A DNA stretch of 64,000 bases from Cellulomonas sp. Root485 (GTDB lineage Bacteria; Actinomycetota; Actinomycetes; Actinomycetales; Cellulomonadaceae): contig NZ_LMFC01000004.1 in NCBI RefSeq assembly GCF_001426705.1, forward strand, positions 327,292 through 391,291, written 5' to 3'. Made by a program: the position numbers and the translations under genes. Every line of letters starts with the position of its first letter. The first letter of the stretch is position 1. The notes beneath the pieces are model-generated. The model did not search any database. It was not told the DNA's origin and saw only the letters and a program-made list of their open reading frames with translations. This document shows positions 19,245 through 26,662 of the stretch, one piece after another.

Positions 19245-19475
19245 TTGAGCAAGGCAGAGCAGATCCTCGCAGCGCTGGGCGGCGACGCGAACGTCGTCGA
19301 CCTCGAGCCGTGCATCACCCGGCTCCGCGTCGAGGTCAGTGACGCCCATCTGGTCGACGAGGTGGCGCTCAAGGCCAGCGGTGCGTTCGGCGTGGTGCGG
19401 TCGGGCCGCATCGTCCAGGTGATCGTCGGCCCGGAGGCGGACAACCTCGCCGCTGAGCTCGACAGCCTGCGCTGA
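19245..19475 (+). CDS. PTS glucose/N-acetylglucosamine-type EIIB
   Basis: 76 residues, a stand-alone EIIB of the glucose superfamily. Phosphorylated Cys23 sits in LEPCITRLRVEV; SGAFGVVRSGRIVQVIVG is the typical continuation. TTG start at 19245 preceded by GGGGAG. Passes phosphate from EIIA to a sugar imported by an EIIC encoded elsewhere. Free-standing EIIB of this type resembles the N-acetylglucosamine system of Streptomyces (NagF). The specificity here is an inference. Confidence 0.9.
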   Translation: MSKAEQILAALGGDANVVDLEPCITRLRVEVSDAHLVDEVALKASGAFGVVRSGRIVQVIVGPEADNLAAELDSLR

Positions 19476-19504
19476 CCGGCCGCCGCGGCCCCGGGGTGTG
19501 ACCG

Positions 19505-19966
19505 ATGACCACCCTGCGGCTGCTCAGTCCCCTGACCGGGGTCGTCCGGCCCGTGTCCGCGGTCCCGGATCCCGTGTTCGCCGAGGGCATGGTCGGTCCC
19601 GGCCTCGCGCTGGAGCCGCAGCACGTCCAGCACCAGACCGTGGTCGCGCCCGCCGACGGGGTCGTGGGCGCCCTGCACCCGCACGCCTTCGCGCTCGAGC
19701 TCGGTGAGCGCCGCACGATCCTCGTCCATCTCGGCATCGACACCGTCGGCCTCGCCGGGCAGGGCTTCACGCTGCACGTCGACGGCGGGCAGACCGTGCG
19801 CGCGGGGGACCGGCTGGTGACCTGGTCGCCGGTCGACGTGTCCGCCGCCGGGCTGGCGACGATCTGCCCCGTCGTCGCGCTCCAGGCCGACCCAGATCTG
19901 CTGACGTACCTGGTGGCCGACGGCGAGACCGTCCAGGCCGGGGAGCCGTTGCTCGACTGGGCCTGA
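19505..19966 (+). CDS. crr: PTS glucose-type EIIA (Crr-like)
   Basis: 153 residues. The active-site His75 is in ILVHLGIDTVGL and the second conserved His in LHPHAFALEL at 60. VFAEGMVGPGLAL and the GDRLVTW segment complete the beta-sandwich. Accepts phosphate from HPr and donates to EIIB; EIIAGlc proteins also regulate carbon uptake. It lies 29 bases after EIIB on the same strand, so likely one transcript. Confidence 0.92.
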   Translation: MTTLRLLSPLTGVVRPVSAVPDPVFAEGMVGPGLALEPQHVQHQTVVAPADGVVGALHPHAFALELGERRTILVHLGIDTVGLAGQGFTLHVDGGQTVRAGDRLVTWSPVDVSAAGLATICPVVALQADPDLLTYLVADGETVQAGEPLLDWA

Positions 19967-20025
19967 CCCCCGCTTGCCGTGCGCCGACGACGGCGGCACG
20001 GTGGAGTCGAGCACGGGAGGTTGCG

Positions 20026-20595
20026 ATGGCAGAGCTGCTGGTCGACTTCATCACCTCGCTCGACGGGTACGCGTCGGCGGAGGGCTGGCCGGGCTGGTGG
20101 GGTCTCGAGGGCCCCGAGTACCTGGACTGGCTCACCCAGTCACCCGAGGGCGAGTGGACGATCCTGATGGGCGCCACCACGTACCGGCTCATGTCGCAGT
20201 TCGCGGCGGCGGGGGAGGAAGGCGCCGACGTCCTGGGCGGCATGCCGAAGGTGGTGTTCTCCTCCACCCTCACCCAGCCGCTGACCTGGGCGAACACCAC
20301 CCTCGTCCGGGGCGATGCCGTCGACGTGGTCCGGTCCATGAAGGCCGACGGCGACCTTCCCGGCCTGCGGACGATCGGCAGCCTCATGCTGTGCCGGACC
20401 CTGCTGGAGGCGGGCCTCGTCGACCGGTTCCGCGTCGTCATGTTCCCGGTGATCACCGGCCGGACCGGGGCCGAGCGGATCTACGACGGCTACCCCGACG
20501 TCGGGCTGGAGATGGTGGACAGCCGGACGTTCGACGGGAAGATCCAGCTTGTCGAGTACGTGCCGACGATCCTCGACGGTCCGCCCGGCCAGTAG
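20026..20595 (+). CDS. Dihydrofolate reductase / RibD C-terminal-like protein
   Basis: 189 residues. DFITSLDGYASAEGWPGWW, WTILMGATTYRLM, PKVVFSSTL and GLRTIGSLMLCRTLLEAGLVDRFRVVMFPVITG fit the RibD_C/DHFR-like superfamily. Probably an NADPH-dependent reductase of unknown substrate; such proteins are usually not the main folate enzyme. Strong GGGAGG site before ATG 20026. The gene converges on the mechanosensitive channel gene with only 4 bases between. Confidence 0.85.
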   Translation: MAELLVDFITSLDGYASAEGWPGWWGLEGPEYLDWLTQSPEGEWTILMGATTYRLMSQFAAAGEEGADVLGGMPKVVFSSTLTQPLTWANTTLVRGDAVDVVRSMKADGDLPGLRTIGSLMLCRTLLEAGLVDRFRVVMFPVITGRTGAERIYDGYPDVGLEMVDSRTFDGKIQLVEYVPTILDGPPGQ

Positions 20596-20599
20596 CCGG

Positions 20600-21712
20600 T
20601 CAGCGCTCCTCGGCCGGGGCGGGCTCCTCCGTCGGCACCGGCTCGTCGCCCGTCGCCGCGACCCGGGCGTCACGGTTGCTGACGACGTCGTCGATCGGGG
20701 TGTTCCGCGGGTCCCGCGGAGTGGTCTCGTCCTGGGGGGCGATGGCCGCCCGGTGCGTCGCCATGAGGTCGCGCTGGCCGGCCAGCGGCACGTCCGCACG
20801 TTCGAGCGCGTCCCGCGTCGCGGTCCGCAGCTCACGGGCCACCTCCCACTGCATGGCCGGCGACGTCTTCACCTTGAGCCGCAGCGTCACGGCGTCGGCG
20901 CTCAGTCGCTCGATGCCGGTGATCGTCGGCTCCCCGAGGACGTGCGCGCCCACCACCGGGTCCTTGACGACGCGCGACGCGGCCTCCGCCAGCAGCGCGC
21001 GGACCTGGTCCAGGTCGGCGAAGTAGTCGACGTCGATCTCCACGACCGCCGTCGCCCAGCCCTGCGTCTTGTTGCCGACGCGCAGCATCGTCCCGTTGGG
21101 GACGTACCAGAGCGTGCCGTCGGAGTCGCGGATCTTCGTGATCCGCAGCGTGACCGCCTCGACGGTCCCGTTCGCCGGGCCGACGTCCACCACGTCACCG
21201 ACGCCGTACTGGTCCTCCAGCAGCATGAACAGGCCGGTGAGGAAGTCCTTGACCAGGCTCTGCGCGCCGAAGCCGAGCGCAACGCCGATGACCCCGGCGG
21301 ACGCGATGAACGGGGCCAGGTTCACGCCGAGCTCGGCGAGGATCAGGAAGAACGCGATCCCGCCGACGATGATCGTGGAGGTCGAGCGCAGCACCGACCC
21401 GAGGGTCCGCGCGCGCTGGGCGCGACGTGCGCTCGACAGCGGGTTCGCCTTCGCGAGGACGTTGCCGACCTCGGACTCGCCGATCGGGCGCAGGATGCCG
21501 CGGTCGAGGAACGGCGTGCCCTCCGCGACGTGGTTGGTGATGGTGCGGATGGACCGCCGGAGCAGGAACAGCACGATGCTGCTGATCGCGACGATGAGGA
21601 TGATCCGCAGCGGCAGGCCGACGAACCAGTCCCACCACGTGCTCGGCGGGGGGATGTCCTTGTCCAGGATGCTCGTCGTCTCCGACGGGTCGGGCGTCGC
21701 AGCGCTCGTCAT
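20600..21712 (-). CDS. MscS-family mechanosensitive ion channel
   Basis: 370 residues. Three hydrophobic segments are visible: near 33-52, near 110-130 and a TM3-like helix at GVIGVALGFGAQSLVKDFLTGLFMLLEDQYGVGDVVDVG, the MscS hallmark pore and beta-domain entry. A cytoplasmic alpha/beta region follows, then a charged Pro/Glu-rich tail. Releases solutes on hypo-osmotic shock. Its ATG overlaps the stop of the upstream peptidase gene (ATGA). Confidence 0.92.
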   Translation of the reverse strand: MTSAATPDPSETTSILDKDIPPPSTWWDWFVGLPLRIILIVAISSIVLFLLRRSIRTITNHVAEGTPFLDRGILRPIGESEVGNVLAKANPLSSARRAQRARTLGSVLRSTSTIIVGGIAFFLILAELGVNLAPFIASAGVIGVALGFGAQSLVKDFLTGLFMLLEDQYGVGDVVDVGPANGTVEAVTLRITKIRDSDGTLWYVPNGTMLRVGNKTQGWATAVVEIDVDYFADLDQVRALLAEAASRVVKDPVVGAHVLGEPTITGIERLSADAVTLRLKVKTSPAMQWEVARELRTATRDALERADVPLAGQRDLMATHRAAIAPQDETTPRDPRNTPIDDVVSNRDARVAATGDEPVPTEEPAPAEER

Positions 21713-23850
21713 GCGTCACCCCGTGCGAGGCCCGTGCGGTCCGCGACGAACTGCAGCTGCTCGACGGTGAGTGCGATGGTCCGCGACAGGGCACGGCCGC
21801 CGTGGCCGACCCCGCGCTCGCGCCGGACCAGGACGGGCCGGTCGCTGCTGGTCGCGGCCTGCAGTGCCGCGGCGAGCTTGCGCGCGTGCAGCGGGTCGAC
21901 GCGCGTGTCGCCCTCGAACACCGTGAAGAGCGTCGCGGGGTAGGCGGTGCCGTCCACCACCCGGTGGTAGGGCGAGTAGCCGAGCAGCCAGCCGAGCTCC
22001 GTGGGGTCGTCGGCGTCGCCGTACTCCTCGGTCCACGTGACGCCGAGGCCGAACCGCTGGTAGCGGACCATGTCGAGCAGCGGGGCCGAGCACACGACGG
22101 CCGCGAACAGGTCCGGTCGCTGCGTCAGGGCCGCGCCCACCAGCAGGCCGCCGTTGGAGCCGCCCCAGCACGCCAGCTGGTCCGGGGTGGTCCAGCCCTG
22201 CGCGACGAGGTGGTCGCCGACGGCGTGGAAGTCGTCGAACACGTTCTGCTTGTGCGCCCGCATGCCCGCGCGGTGCCACTCCTCGCCCTCCTCGCCACCG
22301 CCGCGCAGGTTGGCGACGACGTACACGCCGCCCGCCTCCACCCACGCGAGCGTCGTCGCGGAGAACGCGGGGTCGAGCGAGATCTGGAACCCGCCGTAGC
22401 CGTAGAGGATCGTCGGCGCCGTGGCGAGCGGACGGCCGTCGTCGTCGAGCGCGTCGGTGCGCGCGACGACGAACGCGCGGACGGTCGTGCCGTCGAGGCT
22501 GGTGACCTCGATCTGCTGGGCGCGCACGTCGGGCAGGTCGGCGACCAGACCGGGAGGTGCCGCCCAGAGGGTCGTGCGGCCGGTGCGTGCGTCGAACCGG
22601 TGCACGCTGGTCGGCGACGTGTGGTCGGCGTACGAGAACCAGACCTCGGGACCGCCGTCGGGGTGCGTCGCGAGTCCGGAGATGGAGCCGAGGCCGGGCA
22701 GCGCGAACACGTCCGGGCGGCGCTCGCCCGTGCGCGGGTCGTGCACGCTGACCTCGGACACCGCGTGCCGGCGCCACGACGCCAGCAGCAGCGTCGGTGT
22801 CGTGTCCGCGCCGCCGCCGTCGATGAACGCGACGTCCTCCAGGACGGCGGTCGGGTCCTCCGCCAGCAGGGTGGTCCAGTGCTCGACGCCCGGTGCGGTG
22901 GGCTCCGTGACCGCGATCCGTCCCCGTGGCGCATCCAGGTCGGTGTGCACGTACAGCCGGCCGTCCCGGGCGACCCACGCGCCGCTCTGGGCGTCGAGGC
23001 CGACGGCGACGTCGACGAACGACGGCGTCTCGAGCCCCGACGCCGTGAGGTCCGCGATCCACACGTCGGTGCGCGGAGCGGTCCCCGCCGAGGCGGAGAC
23101 GATCAGCCAGCGCCCGTCACGGGAGACCGACACGCCGTAGTAGTTGGTGTGGTCGAGGCCTGCCCCGAAGACCTCCACGTCGTCGCTCGCCGGGGTGCCC
23201 AGACGGTGCAGCCAGATGCGGCGGTGGTACTGAGCCTCGTCCTGCGGCAGCTCCTCCGGGGGGAGCCGGCGGACGTAGTAGAACGCCTCGCCGCCCGGCA
23301 GCCACGCCACCGGGGAGTACCGCGCCCGGTCGATCGGACCGTCGACCAGCTCACCGGTGGCCACGTCCAGCACGTGCAGCACGCTCTCCTCCGTGCCGCC
23401 CGACGACACCTGGTACGCCACCAGGTGACCCTCCTTGGACGGCTGCCACGCGTCGAGCGTCGTGGTGCCGGCGGGGTCGATCGCGATCGGGTCCAGCAGG
23501 ACGCGTTCGGTGTCACCGTCGACCACCACGACGACCGCGTGCTCCTGGTCGCCGACCCGGCGCGAGAAGAACCGGCGGTCGCCGCGCCACGCGGGCGGGC
23601 TGACGAAGCCGGCACCGAGCAGGGCGCTCAGCCGGTCGGTCAGGACCTCGGTGGCGAACGGGCCGGCGGTGCCGAGCGACGTGCGGTACTGCACGTACAG
23701 GTCGTCCTGCGCGGTCGACCACGCCTCGGTCTCGTCGGACCCCGCGTCCTCCAGCCCGCGGAACGGGTCGGCGACGCGGTGCCCGTGCAGGTCCTCGACC
23801 AGATCGGTCCGAGGGGCGGCCGGGTACGTGCGCAGAGCGGGTGCGGTCAT
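21709..23850 (-). CDS. Prolyl oligopeptidase family serine peptidase (S9A)
   Basis: 713 residues, the typical size. An N-terminal beta-propeller (Trp-rich blades with DVWIADL, LYVHTDLD) is followed by an alpha/beta-hydrolase domain: YGYGGFQISLDPAFS, then the nucleophile elbow WGGSNGGLLVGAALTQRPDLF (Ser near 563), the acid region FEGDTRVDPLHARKLAAAL and the His segment GVGHGG. Cuts short proline peptides in the cytoplasm. ATG 23850 (MTAPALRTYPAAPRTD) is preferred to an in-frame start 24 bases upstream because it fits the family N-terminus. Confidence 0.92.
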   Translation of the reverse strand: MTAPALRTYPAAPRTDLVEDLHGHRVADPFRGLEDAGSDETEAWSTAQDDLYVQYRTSLGTAGPFATEVLTDRLSALLGAGFVSPPAWRGDRRFFSRRVGDQEHAVVVVVDGDTERVLLDPIAIDPAGTTTLDAWQPSKEGHLVAYQVSSGGTEESVLHVLDVATGELVDGPIDRARYSPVAWLPGGEAFYYVRRLPPEELPQDEAQYHRRIWLHRLGTPASDDVEVFGAGLDHTNYYGVSVSRDGRWLIVSASAGTAPRTDVWIADLTASGLETPSFVDVAVGLDAQSGAWVARDGRLYVHTDLDAPRGRIAVTEPTAPGVEHWTTLLAEDPTAVLEDVAFIDGGGADTTPTLLLASWRRHAVSEVSVHDPRTGERRPDVFALPGLGSISGLATHPDGGPEVWFSYADHTSPTSVHRFDARTGRTTLWAAPPGLVADLPDVRAQQIEVTSLDGTTVRAFVVARTDALDDDGRPLATAPTILYGYGGFQISLDPAFSATTLAWVEAGGVYVVANLRGGGEEGEEWHRAGMRAHKQNVFDDFHAVGDHLVAQGWTTPDQLACWGGSNGGLLVGAALTQRPDLFAAVVCSAPLLDMVRYQRFGLGVTWTEEYGDADDPTELGWLLGYSPYHRVVDGTAYPATLFTVFEGDTRVDPLHARKLAAALQAATSSDRPVLVRRERGVGHGGRALSRTIALTVEQLQFVADRTGLARGDA

Positions 23851-23950
23851 GGTCCGCAAGGCTACGACGCGCACCGACGAGGGTGCGCGAGTGACGCGAT
23901 CGGGAGCGTCTGTCCTGCGTGCGCGCGTGATGCTCTGGCAGGATCGGCGT

Positions 23951-26089
23951 GTGGCAGACGACCCGGGTACCGCGTCCGACGCCCTCCTGCGCCTCGCGGG
24001 GGCCTACGGGGTGGTGCCGGACCACTGGGACTTCCACGGGCAGAGCCGCCGCGCGTCGGCCGCCACCCTGCAGGGGGTGCTGGGGGCGCTCGGCGTCGAC
24101 GCGTCCTCCCCGGAGCGTGTCGACCTGGCCATCGCCCACGTCGAGGACATGCCGTGGCGCCGCGTGCTGCCGCCGGTGCTCGTGGTCCGGGAGGGCCGCC
24201 AGGCGCACGTGGCGGTGCACGTCACGCACGAGGACCCTGTCGAGGTGTGGATCGAGCTGGACCCCGAGGTCGGCGGCGGTCGGCGGGAGGTCGCGCAGGC
24301 CGACGTGCCCGTCGAGCCCCGGACCGTCGACGGGCGGCTGGTCGGGCGCGCCACGTTCACGCTGCCCACGGACCTGCCGCTCGGCTGGCACGAGATCGTC
24401 GCCGAGGGACCGAGCGCCAGCGCGCACAGCCCCCTGGTGGTGACGCCGTCCCACCTGGAGCTTCCCGAGGCGCTGCGCGAGCGGCGGGCGTGGGGGCTCA
24501 TGGCCCAGCTCTACTCGGTGCGGTCGCGCGCGTCGTGGGGAGTCGGTGACCTGGCGGACCTCGCCGAGATCGGCTGGCTCGCCGGGCGCGAGCTCGACGC
24601 CGACTTCCTGCTCATCAACCCGCTGCACGCCGCCGAGCCGACGGTCCCGCTCACGCCGTCGCCGTACCTGCCGACGACGCGCCGCTTCGTGAACCCGCTC
24701 TACATCCGCGTCGAGGACGTCCGCGAGGCGGGCTACCTGTCGTCGGCGGACCGCACGCTGGTGGAGTGGGCGTCCGAGCCGGTGCTGGCCACCGACGACG
24801 ACGCCGGCCCGATCGACCGCGACGCCGCATGGACCGCGAAGCGCGCCGCGCTCGAGGTCGTCTTCGCCGCCCCGCGGTCGGCCGCCCGGCAGGCCGCGTT
24901 CGACGCGTTCGTCGACCAGGAGGGCTTCGGGCTGGAGACGTTCGCGCTGTGGTGCGCTCTCGCCGAGAAGTACGCCGACGTCACGCCGTGGCCGGCCGCC
25001 GCCCTCGACCCGTCGTCCTCGCTGGTCGCCGAGCTCCGCGTCGAGCTGGCGGAGCGGGTCGAGTTCCACCTGTGGCTGCAGTGGGTGGCCGACGAGCAGC
25101 TCGCCGCGGCACAGCGGGCCGCCCTCGACGGGGGCATGGCGCTGGGCATCATGCACGACCTCGCCGTCGGGGTGCACCCGCAGGGCGCCGACGTGTGGGC
25201 GCTCGGCGACGTGCTCGCCCGCGGCGCCACGGTGGGAGCGCCGCCGGACATGTACAACCAGCAGGGGCAGAACTGGTCGCAGCCGCCGTGGCGGCCCGAC
25301 GCCCTCGCGCGGGCCGCGTACAAGCCGTACCGGGACATGCTGCGCACGGTGCTCCGGCACGCGGGCGCCATCCGCATCGACCACGTCATCGGGCTCTTCC
25401 GTCTCTGGTGGATCCCCGAGGGCGCCGACTCCGCCGACGGCGCGTACGTCCGGTACGACCACGAGGCGCTCGTCGGCATCCTGGCGCTCGAGGCGCACCG
25501 GGCCGGCGCCGTCGTCATCGGCGAGGACCTGGGCGTCGTCGAGCCGTGGGTGCGGGACTACCTGTCGGAGCGCGGGATCCTCGGCACCTCGGTGCTCTGG
25601 TTCGAGCGCGACATGCACGGCGCCCCGCTCGCGCCCGAGCACTACCGTCCGCTCGTCCTGGCCACGGTGACGACGCACGACCTGCCCCCGACCGCGGGAT
25701 ACCTGGCCGGCGAGCACGTGGCCATCCGCGAGCGCCTCGGCCTGCTGACGGACCCGGTGGCGGTGGTCCGTGCGGCGGCGCTGGCCGAGAAGGACCAGAT
25801 GCTCGGCGCCCTGCGCGACCGTGGCCTGGTGGGCGACGACCCGTCGGAGCGCGAGATCGTCGAGGCGCTGCACCGCTACGTCATGGCGACCCCGTCCGTG
25901 CTGGTCGGGGTCTCGCTGGCCGACGCGGTGGGGGAGCGGCGCGCGCAGAACCAGCCCGGGACCGACCAGGAGTACCCGAACTGGAAGGTGCCGCTGGCGG
26001 ACAGCTCCGGCCGGGTCGTGCTGGTGGAGGACCTGTTCACCAACCAGCGGCTGCGGTCGCTGGCGGCCGTCCTCAACAGCGGAGCATGA
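23951..26089 (+). CDS. malQ: 4-alpha-glucanotransferase (GH77)
   Basis: 712 residues. An N-terminal extension typical of the long actinobacterial form is followed by the GH77 barrel: WGLMAQLYSVRSRASWGVGDLADL, INPLHA, SPYLPTTRRFVNPLYI. Catalytic residues: nucleophile Asp477 in IRIDHVIGLFRLWW, acid/base Glu525 in VIGEDLGVVEPWV, and Asp577 in TTHDLPPTAGY. Disproportionates maltodextrins. GTG 23951 has CAGGAT six bases upstream, a leaderless pattern. The next gene starts inside its stop codon (ATGA). Confidence 0.95.
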   Translation: MADDPGTASDALLRLAGAYGVVPDHWDFHGQSRRASAATLQGVLGALGVDASSPERVDLAIAHVEDMPWRRVLPPVLVVREGRQAHVAVHVTHEDPVEVWIELDPEVGGGRREVAQADVPVEPRTVDGRLVGRATFTLPTDLPLGWHEIVAEGPSASAHSPLVVTPSHLELPEALRERRAWGLMAQLYSVRSRASWGVGDLADLAEIGWLAGRELDADFLLINPLHAAEPTVPLTPSPYLPTTRRFVNPLYIRVEDVREAGYLSSADRTLVEWASEPVLATDDDAGPIDRDAAWTAKRAALEVVFAAPRSAARQAAFDAFVDQEGFGLETFALWCALAEKYADVTPWPAAALDPSSSLVAELRVELAERVEFHLWLQWVADEQLAAAQRAALDGGMALGIMHDLAVGVHPQGADVWALGDVLARGATVGAPPDMYNQQGQNWSQPPWRPDALARAAYKPYRDMLRTVLRHAGAIRIDHVIGLFRLWWIPEGADSADGAYVRYDHEALVGILALEAHRAGAVVIGEDLGVVEPWVRDYLSERGILGTSVLWFERDMHGAPLAPEHYRPLVLATVTTHDLPPTAGYLAGEHVAIRERLGLLTDPVAVVRAAALAEKDQMLGALRDRGLVGDDPSEREIVEALHRYVMATPSVLVGVSLADAVGERRAQNQPGTDQEYPNWKVPLADSSGRVVLVEDLFTNQRLRSLAAVLNSGA

Positions 26090-26622
26090 CCGGGCAGCTC
26101 CGCCGGGTGCGCGTCGTCGGGACCTCGGGCTCCGGGAAGACCACGTTCGCCGGTCGCCTGGCTGCGCGGCTCGGGGTGCCGCACCTGGAGCTGGACGAGG
26201 TGTTCTGGGACGCCGGCTGGACCAAGCGCGACCCGGACGAGGCGCGCTCCTTGATCCGTGCGTTCGTGGCGTCGGCGGAGCACGGGTGGGTGACCGACGG
26301 CAACTGGACGACCGGGACCGAGGGACTCCTGGAGGACGCCGACGCGTTCGTCTGGCTCGACTACCCCCGCCGGACAGTGATGTCGCGCGTGGTCCGACGG
26401 ACCGTGCGCCGCGGGCTGCTGCGCACCGAGCTGTGGCACGGCAACCGCGAGAACCTGCGCAACGTGCTGAACGCCGACCCGGACCAGAACGTGGTGCTGT
26501 GGTCATGGACGTCGCACGCCCGCAACCGGACCCGCTACTCGGCGCTCGCCACGCAGTCCCCGATCCCGGTGGTCCGACTGCGCAGCCCGCGCGAGGCGGC
26601 CCACTGGCTGGACCAGGTCTGA
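26086..26622 (+). CDS. P-loop kinase-like protein (adenylate kinase-related)
   Basis: 178 residues. The P-loop GTSGSGKTTFAGRLAARLG at about 12 is followed by PHLELDEVFWDAGW (lid/acceptor region) and VTDGNWTT, with a basic region VVRRTVRRGLL. It resembles the small nucleotide-kinase-like proteins often called TopM/FLAR1-like. The substrate is unknown. Translationally coupled to malQ (ATGA) and ends before a strong terminator. Confidence 0.8.
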   Translation: MTGQLRRVRVVGTSGSGKTTFAGRLAARLGVPHLELDEVFWDAGWTKRDPDEARSLIRAFVASAEHGWVTDGNWTTGTEGLLEDADAFVWLDYPRRTVMSRVVRRTVRRGLLRTELWHGNRENLRNVLNADPDQNVVLWSWTSHARNRTRYSALATQSPIPVVRLRSPREAAHWLDQV

Positions 26623-26628
26623 CCAGCG

Positions 26629-26658
26629 CCGCGCGGCGGCCGGGTGGCCGCCGCGCGG
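26629..26658. terminator. Bidirectional terminator between convergent genes
   Basis: Perfect 13-bp stem, CCGCGCGGCGGCC / GGCCGCCGCGCGG, with a GGGT loop, placed between the kinase-like gene and pepN, which converge on it. No T-tract. Confidence 0.75.
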
Positions 26659-26662
26659 TGAG

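Noticed and set aside
23513..26506. 997-codon minus-strand open frame opposite malQ
   Set aside because: Composition is Arg/Gly/Gln-biased and malQ catalytic motifs are on the plus strand.
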